Shown: positions 51,780 through 59,785 of the stretch, piece by piece | Numbering within the stretch: the first letter of the stretch is position 1 | How the letters are laid out: each line of letters starts with the position of its first letter | Assembly: GCA_003526375.1 (NCBI GenBank) | Contig: DPDG01000114.1 | Span: forward strand, 1 to 64,000 | From: Lentisphaeria bacterium | Lineage (GTDB): Bacteria > Verrucomicrobiota > Lentisphaeria > Victivallales > UBA1829 | Length of the DNA: 64,000 nucleotides | Direction of reading: 5' to 3' | Position numbers and translations under genes: made by a program | The notes under the pieces: generated by a model | The model's input: the letters and a program-made list of their open reading frames with translations, nothing else | The model's database searches: none | Told to the model about the DNA's origin: nothing

Positions 51780-53073
51780 ATAAATCTCCATGGTTATTTG
51801 TATTATCTATTTGCCAAAAGTGAGGGATTAACGGATAAAATTTTCCAATTTCTTCAATTTTTAGGTTTCCTGTTCCAAAAAAATCACCTGTTTGTGCTTC
51901 AAAGGGAATGTCAGTGATCCAATCTGCTACACATCCGTCAACAGCTGCATAGACATTTATATAATATATGCCAGCAGTTAAAGGAAATTTCGGGATAATA
52001 CAAGTTATAATTCCACATTTTTTTACATGTAGAGTTTTTTCTTCTGTCGTGTCTGTATTAAAATAAAATAGAGTGCCGTTATAACTCGAAAATGAAATAG
52101 CAAAAGAGACTGAAGCTGACTGAAAACAGTTACTGGAATATTGGAGGACAATATGTACTTCATCTCCTGAACTTGGAATGATTTCTATTCCGTTTGCGTT
52201 TAATATTTTCATACATTCAAATTTTATTGCTCCAGATACTCTACACTTGCGCGGTATTAAAGTTAAATCATGATAGTTTAATGGCGTGATTATCATATAT
52301 TCTGATATAATATCTTCAATATTATTTTTGGAGCTGTTCCTCCCATCACATAAAAGAATACCCTTATTGCATAAGTTTTTTATCGCCCCCATATTGTGGC
52401 TGACGAAGAGGATGGTTCGCCCTTCATTTTTTGAGATGTCATCCATTTTGCCGAGGCATTTTTTCTGGAATTCGGCGTCGCCGACGGCAAGGACTTCGTC
52501 AATCAGGAGGATTTCCGACTCCAGATGCGCGGCGACGGCAAAGGCAAGGCGCACATACATGCCGCTGGAATAACGCTTGACAGGGGTGTCCAGAAACTTT
52601 TCCACGCCGGAGAAAGCCACGATCTCGTCGAATTTACGTTTGATCTCGGCACGTTTCATGCCAAGAATCGCACCGTTCAGATAGATGTTTTCCCGTCCGC
52701 TCAATTCTGGATGGAAACCCGTGCCGACTTCCAGAAGACTGGCAACGCGTCCGCGCATCGTGATTCTGCCTTTCGTCGGCTCCGTGATCCGGCAGAGAAG
52801 CTTCAACAGCGTCGATTTGCCGGCTCCGTTGCGTCCGATGATGCCGATCCGGTCGCCCTGTTCCACCTCGAACGAGACGTCGTCCAATGCCCTGAACTCC
52901 TCCAGCTCCACCTGTTCCCGATTCGGACTCAGCGGATGGCGCAGACGCTGGTACAGACTCCGTCCGGCGGACATCATGCTTTCGCGGAATGTCTTGTAAC
53001 GGATTACTCCGCTGTTCCGGTCGTGCCCGATCGTGTAGTATTTGGAAAGATGTTCTACGGTTATGATCTTCAT
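51763..53073 (-). CDS. wzt: Polysaccharide ABC exporter ATP-binding protein with C-terminal recognition domain
   Basis: A 436-residue ATPase of the O-antigen/teichoic-acid export type. The N-terminal domain has IGIIGRNGAGKSTLLKLL (Walker A, near residue 78), YSSGMYVRLAFAVA (signature), ILLIDEVLAVGD (Walker B) and VSHN (switch His). Residues about 265-436 form a Wzt_C-like beta domain that recognises the finished polysaccharide. Base composition changes within the gene: the first ~690 bases are GC-rich and the rest is AT-rich. The ATG directly follows a 7-bp repeat array and has no SD, probably because an element was inserted just upstream. Confidence 0.94.
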   Translation of the reverse strand: MKIITVEHLSKYYTIGHDRNSGVIRYKTFRESMMSAGRSLYQRLRHPLSPNREQVELEEFRALDDVSFEVEQGDRIGIIGRNGAGKSTLLKLLCRITEPTKGRITMRGRVASLLEVGTGFHPELSGRENIYLNGAILGMKRAEIKRKFDEIVAFSGVEKFLDTPVKRYSSGMYVRLAFAVAAHLESEILLIDEVLAVGDAEFQKKCLGKMDDISKNEGRTILFVSHNMGAIKNLCNKGILLCDGRNSSKNNIEDIISEYMIITPLNYHDLTLIPRKCRVSGAIKFECMKILNANGIEIIPSSGDEVHIVLQYSSNCFQSASVSFAISFSSYNGTLFYFNTDTTEEKTLHVKKCGIITCIIPKFPLTAGIYYINVYAAVDGCVADWITDIPFEAQTGDFFGTGNLKIEEIGKFYPLIPHFWQIDNTNNHGDLYDQCN

Positions 53074-53108
53074 AGTTAAGAGTTAAGAGTTAAGAGTTAA
53101 GAGTTAAG
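53074..53108. repeat. Five tandem copies of AGTTAAG
   Basis: Five perfect copies of the heptamer AGTTAAG run from the base after the wzt start codon into the 3' end of the four-helix-bundle gene, whose stop codon lies inside the array. The first 18 bases are an exact inverted match to 53491-53508. Confidence 0.9.
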
Positions 53109-53468
53109 ACGGGACTGGGTGGTTTTCTTGATTGATGCCAGCATTTTCAAAAGTTCTTCGCAATCATTCAGGATACTTATTGCAGCGTTTTCTGTGAAAT
53201 AGCCTGAATCATGTAATAAACGCAACCAGTAATGAGTTTCCCGCGCTTCTTTATAGGCTATTGTCATTTTTGCCAGAAAATCTTTATTGGATTGCGCTCC
53301 GCTGGCTTCTTCAATATTTGCTCCTATACTTGTCCCGGAACGCAGAACTTGTTTTGATAAAATAAATTCCTGTTTGTCCTTCGTCAAATGCTGATACATC
53401 TTTATCATTCTCAATGCAAAAGCATAACTTTTATCTCTTACAGAATCTTTTTTTATCTTATCCATCAT
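53097..53468 (-). CDS. Four-helix-bundle protein, S23/23S rRNA IVS family
   Basis: A 123-residue all-helical protein with the family core RSGTSIGANIEEASGAQSNKDFLAKM (residues about 43-68) and KEARETHYWLRLL. Relatives are encoded by intervening sequences inside 23S rRNA genes of Leptospira and others, and related Avd proteins serve diversity-generating retroelements. No reverse transcriptase is here. The last residues (LNS) and the stop are encoded by the repeat array. AGGA precedes the start at 53468 by seven bases. It interrupts the otherwise contiguous wzm-wzt pair in the same orientation. Confidence 0.85.
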   Translation of the reverse strand: MMDKIKKDSVRDKSYAFALRMIKMYQHLTKDKQEFILSKQVLRSGTSIGANIEEASGAQSNKDFLAKMTIAYKEARETHYWLRLLHDSGYFTENAAISILNDCEELLKMLASIKKTTQSRLNS

Positions 53469-53490
53469 TAAATATTCCTATTTATTTCAT

Positions 53491-53508
53491 AACTCTTAAC
53501 TCTTAACT
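53491..53508. repeat. 2.6 copies of AACTCTT (inverted partner of the left array)
   Basis: AACTCTTAACTCTTAACT is the exact reverse complement of the first 18 bases of the array at 53074. The last two bases belong to the wzm stop codon. Confidence 0.9.
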
Positions 53509-54370
53509 AGATAAAGTCTGCGAATTCGCGTTCCATGCGGCGGAACATGAAGTAGCCGCACAGGAGGAAAAACAGGGAAATCGCGATGGATATGAGCAGA
53601 GAAAAAAGATTCAGCGGGGTTCCGAACAGCGACCAGCGAACGCCGTCGATGATTCCGACCAACGGATTCAGAGAGTAGAGAAGCTGCCAGCGCTCCGGCA
53701 CGATCGCGGTGGTGAAGCCGACCGGGGAAATATACATGCCGACCTGCAGCGCAAACGGAATCACATAACGGAAATCACGGTATTTCACGTTCAGGGACGA
53801 AATGAAATAAGTGACGCCAAGGGATAAGATTGCCGTCAGCAGAATGAAGCAGGGGAGAAAGACGATCTTCCATGACGGGATTGTCCCATACCAGAAAAAC
53901 AGCGGAATGAAAACCACCGCCGAGATCAGGAAATCCGTAAGGCTGACCGTCATGCTGGTAGAGGGGATGATCAGGCGCGGGAAGTAAACTTTGGAGATCA
54001 GGTTGGAGTTGCCCAGCAGGGATTCGCTGCCGCTGGAAACTGTACTGCTGAAAAACTGCCACATCAGCATTCCCGCATAGACCATCAGCGGATACGGCAC
54101 CCCTTCCGACGGCAGTTTCGCCAGCTTGCCGAAGACGACTGTAAATACGATCATGCCGAGCAGGGGACGGATGATGCTCCATGCGATTCCGATGATTGTC
54201 TGCTTGTAGCGGACGATGATATCCCGCCAGGCAAGGATCAGGAAAAGCTCCCGGTAGAGCCAGAGGTCCCGCAGGTAGCGGGAATGGCTTTTCCCCGCCT
54301 CAATTACCAAGATATGATCCGACTTGTCTTCCATCTGCATCCAAACTGTTAATTCTGATTCAGATAACAT
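53507..54370 (-). CDS. wzm: Polysaccharide ABC exporter permease
   Basis: A 287-residue inner-membrane permease of the ABC-2 type with about six helices. WRDIIVRYKQTIIGIAWSIIRPL near residue 48 and the late SLNVKYRDFRYVIPFALQVGMYISPVGF are family signatures. It exports undecaprenyl-linked polysaccharide with Wzt. AAGG lies ten bases before the ATG at 54370; later in-frame ATGs at 54340 and 54334 lack SDs. The TAG stop overlaps the inverted repeat of the S23 element, which separates it from wzt. Confidence 0.95.
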   Translation of the reverse strand: MLSESELTVWMQMEDKSDHILVIEAGKSHSRYLRDLWLYRELFLILAWRDIIVRYKQTIIGIAWSIIRPLLGMIVFTVVFGKLAKLPSEGVPYPLMVYAGMLMWQFFSSTVSSGSESLLGNSNLISKVYFPRLIIPSTSMTVSLTDFLISAVVFIPLFFWYGTIPSWKIVFLPCFILLTAILSLGVTYFISSLNVKYRDFRYVIPFALQVGMYISPVGFTTAIVPERWQLLYSLNPLVGIIDGVRWSLFGTPLNLFSLLISIAISLFFLLCGYFMFRRMEREFADFI

Positions 54371-54406
54371 AACACGGTACCTTCTTTTTTCAAACCTCTT
54401 TCCGTA

Positions 54407-55864
54407 TTATTTGGCGACATGGTCCAGCCGCTGGAAAGGACCGGCCCATACCGGTTCGGCAACAGTGAAGCCGAATCTCCGCATTGTCTGCTCCAGATCA
54501 TTTTTGCCGCTTGTGATCAGGTAGTATTTTCCTGTATGGAAATCCAGGTCCCTGATCCGCGGTCTGTTGGGAAGATCCGTAATGACGGTGTTTTCCGGCA
54601 GGTCCGTGCAGGAGACGCAGAAAAGAACCGACGGGTAATCCGAGTCGAAACTGGCGAAGACCAGCGGATGTTCCCCCGACTTGAATTTCTCCTGAATCAG
54701 GGAGACGATTTTCTGCGGTTCGAAGCTGTTCCTCGCGTAATACGGCAGCGTGATATCGTCGTGCCGTCCGCTTCCGAACAGGGCATCGCTTGCATAAGAA
54801 CCCGTGTTTACCAGAAGTGCCGTGCAGAGGACTTGCAGGATCAACGGCAGGGTTTTTAATGCCGGGCTCCGTTTTACCATTTTCAGGTAAGCGCAGAACG
54901 CATACCCCGCCGCAAGAAGCCATATGGGAAACAGCGGGAAGAAAACGCGCGGGAATGCCGGAGCCTTGAATACAAAAAATGCCGGAAGCGGCAGCAGGAA
55001 CAGCAGAAATCCTGCAATGCACATCCATCGCAGGCGCGGATATCTTTTCCAGAGGTGAAAGAGACCCGCAATACAGAATGGAAGCGAGCCGAGAAGAATC
55101 AGCGCAAAGGATGCGTAAAGGTTCCATACTGCACTTCCCTCGGAGAACCATCCTTCCCCGAGTTGCAGGCACCGGAGGAATTTCCCGCGGATCGGCGCGT
55201 AGAAAAAGGCCAATGCCAGGACTGGAGCCGCAAACAGGTAAAGCAGACTCGGCAATCTGCGTTTCCGTTTCCATAAGAAAGACGCGTGGAACAGGGCGAC
55301 AGCTTCCAGCGCAGCCAGATTGGTCGGAGTGGTCCCTACGGACAGGAGGCAGATCAGAAAGAAACCGAGGAATCCGGGCAGGGTCGGTCGCGCCACGATC
55401 TTTTCCGCAAAGAGCAGGGCAAGTACCGTGAACAGGAATCCCAGCATGTAGCCGCGAACTCCCGTGGCGAAAATGGCACATGCCGAACTTGCCGCAAACG
55501 CCGCGCAGAGGAGCCCTCCTCCGTAGAGTCCGCAGGAACGGACCATGCGTTTCGTCAGCAGAAAAACCGCGAGCGCACCTGCCAGGACGGAGAGTCCGCG
55601 GAACAGGAAAAACGGCGTATTCAGGAACAGCGCCAGAAAATCGATCCAGACTTTTTCCAGCATTGAGAAGACGATATGATTGTTCGGAATTTCATAAAGA
55701 AAGTAAATGCGCGACAGCGGCGGGCGCATCACGAAGTTATCGAGAGTGAGAACCTCATCGAACCAGAACGGGCGGAAGAGGTAAGTGAATGAGGAAAGCA
55801 GGAGGAGAAGCGTCACACAGAACGGGAGACGCCGGCTCCATGCCTTCTTCTGTGCATTGTCCAT
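54407..55864 (-). CDS. GT39/GT83-like membrane glycosyltransferase
   Basis: A 485-residue protein with about ten hydrophobic segments. FRPFWFDEVLTLDNF near residue 32 carries the acidic motif of GT-C transferases, which use polyprenyl-phosphate sugars, and EIPNNHIVF follows. The C-terminal 110 residues form a soluble extracytoplasmic domain. ATG 55864 starts two bases after the stop of the solute-binding protein gene (TGAAAATG), so the two are coupled. The GT2 gene at 57910 could make the polyprenyl-phosphate donor; this is inference. Confidence 0.82.
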   Translation of the reverse strand: MDNAQKKAWSRRLPFCVTLLLLLSSFTYLFRPFWFDEVLTLDNFVMRPPLSRIYFLYEIPNNHIVFSMLEKVWIDFLALFLNTPFFLFRGLSVLAGALAVFLLTKRMVRSCGLYGGGLLCAAFAASSACAIFATGVRGYMLGFLFTVLALLFAEKIVARPTLPGFLGFFLICLLSVGTTPTNLAALEAVALFHASFLWKRKRRLPSLLYLFAAPVLALAFFYAPIRGKFLRCLQLGEGWFSEGSAVWNLYASFALILLGSLPFCIAGLFHLWKRYPRLRWMCIAGFLLFLLPLPAFFVFKAPAFPRVFFPLFPIWLLAAGYAFCAYLKMVKRSPALKTLPLILQVLCTALLVNTGSYASDALFGSGRHDDITLPYYARNSFEPQKIVSLIQEKFKSGEHPLVFASFDSDYPSVLFCVSCTDLPENTVITDLPNRPRIRDLDFHTGKYYLITSGKNDLEQTMRRFGFTVAEPVWAGPFQRLDHVAK

Positions 55865-55866
55865 TT

Positions 55867-57720
55867 TCAATACCCCGGAACCTGAAGCTGCCGGTTACGT
55901 TCTACCCACAGGATATTGGTTTTGAGGCCGTCGCGGAAAACTCTGCGGTTGTTGTAGCGCTTGTTGACCGCAACCAGGCTGTGAGGCGCGAACAGGAACA
56001 GATAGGGTTCCTCGTCATGGATCAGTCTGTGGAATTCATGGTAGAGCCTGTTGCGCTCCGCCGGGTCGAAGCAGAGGCGGATTTTCTCGATGAGTTCATC
56101 CGCTTTCGGATTCGCAAAGGCGATATGGTTGCTGGACGCATTCACTTCTGCCAGCGAGGAGTGCCAAAGCTGATAGGGATCGGGCTTCAGGGTGCCTGTC
56201 CATGCGAGCGTGCACGCGTCGAACTGCTTCTTTTCGAGGCGCTGGACCAACACCGACCATTCGATTCCCAGCAGATCCATCTGGATGCCCGCTTTTGCCA
56301 TATCCTCCTTGATGATCGGGAGCATCTTCTGGTTGCTGACGGAAACATTCGGGTAGATCAGCGTAAAACGGAACGGCTTGCCGTCCCTGTCCAGAATTCC
56401 GTCGCCGTCGGTGTCTTTCCATCCCGCTTCCGCGAGCAGAAGTTTTGCTTTTTCGACGTCGAAAGAGTAAGGTCTGATGCTCTGGTCGTAAGAGGCGCTT
56501 GTTTTCGGGAAAGGCCCGGAGACCATTTCCGCAAGATTGAAGAATACGTCCTTGAGAATTTTTTCACGGTTGACAAGATGGCTCAGCGCCTGCCGCACCC
56601 TTTTATCCCGGAACAGTTCGTTCTTCTGGTTCAGCCCGATATAGGAATACATGGAGGAGGGATATTGAAGTTTTTCGAGCGAACCGTCTTTCTGAAATTC
56701 TCTGGTGCCGGTGCGGTTGACCCACTGGTCGGCGGAGAGCGAATCCAGGTCCAGTTCATTGGAGAGCAACGCCTGAAGACGCGTATTCGGATGCTGGATG
56801 ATATCGAACGCGATGGTTTCAATCGGCGGCATGATGCCGAGATTCCTGCCGTAATAGTTGTCGAAGCGCCGGAGCACGATCCTGCGTCCTTTTTCCCATT
56901 TGTCGAAACGGTAGGGACCGCACCCGACGACCATCCGGTTGCGTTCGTGGTCGTCGTTGAATTTCTTGCCGTCGAATGGGCCTTCGTAGGCATGGTAGAG
57001 ATGCCGGGGAAGCGGAATCAGACCGAGCGAAATGTCCTCGGCAAGGAAATAGGGCTTGTTCCAGATCACTTCAAATTCATGATCGTTGATGACGTCGATC
57101 CGGTCGATATCTTTCAGATAACCGCGCAGAGGGGCGCAGTCAACGTCCTCATTTTTCACCACATCCAGATAAAACTTGAAGTCATGCGCGGTCACTTCCC
57201 TGTTTTTCCATTCCTTTCCCGTGACGGGGTCCCTGAAGTCGTGCCAGAGGATTCCCCTGCGGAGTTTGATGCGGTATTTGAGTTTGTCGGGAGAGATCGT
57301 CCAGGACTCCGCCAGCATCGGTTTGAGTGCGCCCGAACCGTTATCCGCATAGTCGCGGTCGGCGAGGGAGTCCATGGTCTTGGACCAGATTTCCGAAACG
57401 TAGGCGTCATTGGTGACGAGCATATTCATATTGCCGACATCCGCGCCGAACGCCGTGATGAGGCGTCCCCCCTGATCCGCATTCTGATCGTAGTACTGAC
57501 GGTTTGCGACATCGGCGCCTGTGCCGTTCGCCGCCGCGGGCTGATTGCCTGATACGACACGCAGACCGGCGAGGCGGGACTCGATATTTTTCATGGAACG
57601 GTTCATGTCCTCCATTGCGAAACGCAACTGATCCAGAGCGCTGACAAAGACGAAGCAGAGGACCGCCATCACGATCAGGATCACGGTCACAAGCACATTC
57701 AGATAGGTATTCTTATTCAT
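55867..57720 (-). CDS. Membrane-anchored family 5 solute-binding protein (OppA-like)
   Basis: A 617-residue protein. An N-terminal transmembrane segment (residues 7-28) without a clear signal-peptidase site is followed by a short coiled coil and then by a full peptide/nickel-type binding domain: LAESWTISPDKLKYRIKLRRGILWHD near residue 138, VVGCGPYRFDKWEKGRR, and KRVRQALSHLVNREKILKDV near residue 383. Members normally feed ABC importers, but no permease or ATPase gene of that type is nearby. Being coupled to a membrane glycosyltransferase suggests another role. Confidence 0.88.
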   Translation of the reverse strand: MNKNTYLNVLVTVILIVMAVLCFVFVSALDQLRFAMEDMNRSMKNIESRLAGLRVVSGNQPAAANGTGADVANRQYYDQNADQGGRLITAFGADVGNMNMLVTNDAYVSEIWSKTMDSLADRDYADNGSGALKPMLAESWTISPDKLKYRIKLRRGILWHDFRDPVTGKEWKNREVTAHDFKFYLDVVKNEDVDCAPLRGYLKDIDRIDVINDHEFEVIWNKPYFLAEDISLGLIPLPRHLYHAYEGPFDGKKFNDDHERNRMVVGCGPYRFDKWEKGRRIVLRRFDNYYGRNLGIMPPIETIAFDIIQHPNTRLQALLSNELDLDSLSADQWVNRTGTREFQKDGSLEKLQYPSSMYSYIGLNQKNELFRDKRVRQALSHLVNREKILKDVFFNLAEMVSGPFPKTSASYDQSIRPYSFDVEKAKLLLAEAGWKDTDGDGILDRDGKPFRFTLIYPNVSVSNQKMLPIIKEDMAKAGIQMDLLGIEWSVLVQRLEKKQFDACTLAWTGTLKPDPYQLWHSSLAEVNASSNHIAFANPKADELIEKIRLCFDPAERNRLYHEFHRLIHDEEPYLFLFAPHSLVAVNKRYNNRRVFRDGLKTNILWVERNRQLQVPGY

Positions 57721-57850
57721 TTTTTCTTCCTGTATTCTGTATCACATCCATATTTCCGCAAGCCTCGTGCCATGCACGGAATTCCCTGCCGGAACATTAC
57801 GGATATCATACATCTTTTCGTATTTTTGCATAATTCCATTACATTATTAC

Positions 57851-57879
57851 TTGAAAAACAACTTTTCCAGTCGTAAAGT
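57851..57879 (+). promoter_or_regulatory. Promoter of the polyprenyl-phosphate transferase-like gene
   Basis: TTGAAA (57851-57856) and TAAAGT (57874-57879) are 17 bp apart, 30 bases before the start at 57910. Confidence 0.45.
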
Positions 57880-57909
57880 TCCATTTATCTAATGAAAAAT
57901 GGTGAGAAT

Positions 57910-58614
57910 ATGAAACTTTCTATCGTAATTCCGGTTTACAATGAGGAAAAATTCATCGATGCCGTGTTGGAGCGAGTGAGGAATGTCAAGTTCCAGCAGG
58001 GGGTCGAAGTGGAACTGGTCGCTGTGGACGATTGTTCCAGAGACGGGACGTTTGAAAAGCTCAAGGCATGGGAGCCCAAAGGCGTAAAGGTCTGCCGTCA
58101 TGAGAAAAACGGCGGCAAGGGAGCCGCGCTTCATACCGGTTTCAAACTTGCCACGGGGGATGTCATTACGGTTCAGGATTCCGATTTTGAATACAATCCG
58201 GAGGAGTTGCCGCGCCTGCTTGCGCCGATTCTGGAAAACAAGGCGGATTTTGTCTTCGGAGCGCGCGAGGCATTCGTGAAGGGACTTCCGCACCGCGTCA
58301 TGTATTTCTGGCACCTGAAGATCAATGCGTTTCTGACCGCATTCTGCAATATGTTCTCGAATCTTGCGCTCAGTGACATGGAGTGCTGTTACAAAATGTT
58401 CCGGCGTTCCGTCCTGGAGAAAATTGAACTCAAAGAATGCCGTTTCGGGTTTGAACCGGAAATCACCCTGAAAGCCTCGCGCCAGGATATTCTGTTCTAT
58501 GAAGTGCCGGTTTCCTATTCCTGCCGGACTTATGCCGAAGGCAAGAAAATCTCATGGAAAGACGGAGTTTCCGCGCTCCGCTGCATCATCAAATACGGAC
58601 TGTTCCGGATGTGA
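57910..58614 (+). CDS. Family 2 glycosyltransferase, DPM1/polyprenyl-phosphate type
   Basis: A 234-residue transferase with LSIVIPVYNEEKFIDAVLERV, ELVAVDDCSRDGTFEKL, NGGKGAALHTGFKLATGDVITVQDSDFEYNPEELPRLL and the C-terminal DMECCYKMFRRSVLEKIEL. This is the pattern of dolichyl- or polyprenyl-phosphate sugar synthases. No C-terminal membrane helices are present. ATG 57910 (GGTGAG just upstream) is preferred over 57892. Its product could serve the GT-C transferase at 54407. Confidence 0.88.
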   Translation: MKLSIVIPVYNEEKFIDAVLERVRNVKFQQGVEVELVAVDDCSRDGTFEKLKAWEPKGVKVCRHEKNGGKGAALHTGFKLATGDVITVQDSDFEYNPEELPRLLAPILENKADFVFGAREAFVKGLPHRVMYFWHLKINAFLTAFCNMFSNLALSDMECCYKMFRRSVLEKIELKECRFGFEPEITLKASRQDILFYEVPVSYSCRTYAEGKKISWKDGVSALRCIIKYGLFRM

Positions 58615-58650
58615 TTCCCCGGAAATGTTTGCAGATTGTGCCGCAACGGC

Positions 58651-59724
58651 TTATTTCTTTTGCGGAACTTCCAGAACATTGATTTCGGGAACCTGCTGCG
58701 GAAGCAGCTTTTCCAAATCGGCGGACTGGAATGTCGGAACGGAGGTTCTCTGCTCCGCCGGAGCCTGCACCCTGTTGCGGGATTTGCCGATCGCCGCCGC
58801 CACGATACAGGTGATTGTCAGTGAAATAATCAGTGCGATCACCAATCCGGCATAAAGGATGATCCGTTTGAGTTTCTTCGTTTCCTCTTCGCTGACCTGA
58901 ACGTCTTTTTCCAGTTTCTGGAGGAGTTGCTCCGGGACATCCGCCGGAGCCTCCAGTTCATTCACTTTCTGCATGATCACGTCCTGCGTCGCCTGATCCA
59001 GTTTGTAAAGACCGGCAAGCGTGCGCGAATAGGCGCGGATGAAGACTACCGGAGGCAGACGCTTGAAATCGTCGTTTTCGATGCCGACGATATAATCAAG
59101 ACGGATTTTCGTGATATCCGCCGCCTGTTCCGCGCTCAACCCCGCCGCATTGCGGGCTTCGCGGAGAATTGTCCCCAGCGAAGCGTGTTCCACATCGCGG
59201 ACGGCAATCGTCTGATGCTGGACGGATGCGTAATGAACAGGTTCGGCTTCCTGCTTCTGAGCCGATACTGCTGTCTGCGGGACTTTTTCCTCGTGCCTGG
59301 GCAACGGCTTTTCCTCCGGAACCGGAACGGGAGTTTCCTCCGGAACGGCTTTCACGGTTTCTACCGGGTGTTCCAGCGGAGCGGCAGGCTGGGGAACCGG
59401 TTTTACAGGCTCGCTGAAAACGTCACTCTTATGAAGCGGCCGGTTTTCCGAGAAAGTCTTGATTTCCGGCATGATACGGATTTCCGGCGGATTTTCCTGG
59501 GGTATTTCCCGCGCGACTTCTTCTTTGACCGGGACAAAACCCGCCTCAACAGGGCTCAAATCCTCGTCCGCAACAGGGAGCGGCTTTACAAAATCAGGCT
59601 GTTCCACGGGCTTCATGGCATTGTCAAGCGGAACGGGTTCTTTCGCGGAGAAATCATCCGCTGCAAAGAGATCGTCTTCCACTTTTCTTAATTCGGCATT
59701 CAATTTATTGTTTTCGTCAGCCAT
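58651..59724 (-). CDS. RodZ-like protein with N-terminal low-complexity region
   Basis: A 357-residue protein. Residues about 1-180 are Pro/Glu/Val-rich and disordered-looking. Residues about 181-240 form the RodZ-type helix-turn-helix (SLGTILREARNAAGLSAEQAADITKI ... RLPPVVFIRAYSRTLAGLY), which binds MreB in other bacteria. A transmembrane helix at about 288-311 leads to a short periplasmic tail. Canonical RodZ starts with the HTH; here it is preceded by 180 residues. No mreB is in the window. It has its own promoter. Confidence 0.82.
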   Translation of the reverse strand: MADENNKLNAELRKVEDDLFAADDFSAKEPVPLDNAMKPVEQPDFVKPLPVADEDLSPVEAGFVPVKEEVAREIPQENPPEIRIMPEIKTFSENRPLHKSDVFSEPVKPVPQPAAPLEHPVETVKAVPEETPVPVPEEKPLPRHEEKVPQTAVSAQKQEAEPVHYASVQHQTIAVRDVEHASLGTILREARNAAGLSAEQAADITKIRLDYIVGIENDDFKRLPPVVFIRAYSRTLAGLYKLDQATQDVIMQKVNELEAPADVPEQLLQKLEKDVQVSEEETKKLKRIILYAGLVIALIISLTITCIVAAAIGKSRNRVQAPAEQRTSVPTFQSADLEKLLPQQVPEINVLEVPQKK

Positions 59725-59757
59725 GATGCACCGTTGTGTATTTCATATTTCTTAATA

Positions 59758-59785
59758 ATTATAACACGGATTGTCAAGAAATCAA
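59758..59785 (-). promoter_or_regulatory. Promoter of the RodZ-like gene
   Basis: On the complement, TTGATT (59780-59785) and a consensus TATAAT (59758-59763) are 16 bp apart, 34 bases upstream of the start. The -35 box overlaps the end of ftsK. Confidence 0.55.

Larger units (their letters stand above)
53074..53508. mobile_element. IVS-like element: S23 gene bounded by inverted heptamer arrays
   Basis: The 435-bp unit begins right after the wzt start codon (53071-53073) and ends within the wzm stop codon (53507-53509). Left end: (AGTTAAG)x5; right end: 2.6 copies of AACTCTT, giving an 18-bp perfect terminal inverted repeat. It contains only the S23-family gene. There is no transposase and no obvious target duplication. 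Calling it mobile is inference from its precise placement between stop and start codons. Confidence 0.55.

Noticed and set aside
53074..53108. AGTTAAG array as a CRISPR-like repeat
   Set aside because: Seven-base units are contiguous without spacers, and no cas genes exist in the window.
53097..53468. S23 gene as part of a diversity-generating retroelement (Avd)
   Set aside because: No reverse transcriptase, template/variable repeat or variable protein is present nearby.
55789..57552. Open frame of 587 codons on the plus strand
   Set aside because: Antisense to the complete solute-binding protein gene, with no recognisable motifs.
58640..58665. CCGCAA/TTGCGG pair between the GT2 and RodZ-like genes
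   Set aside because: Short stem with a long loop that runs into the RodZ coding end; terminator not convincing.
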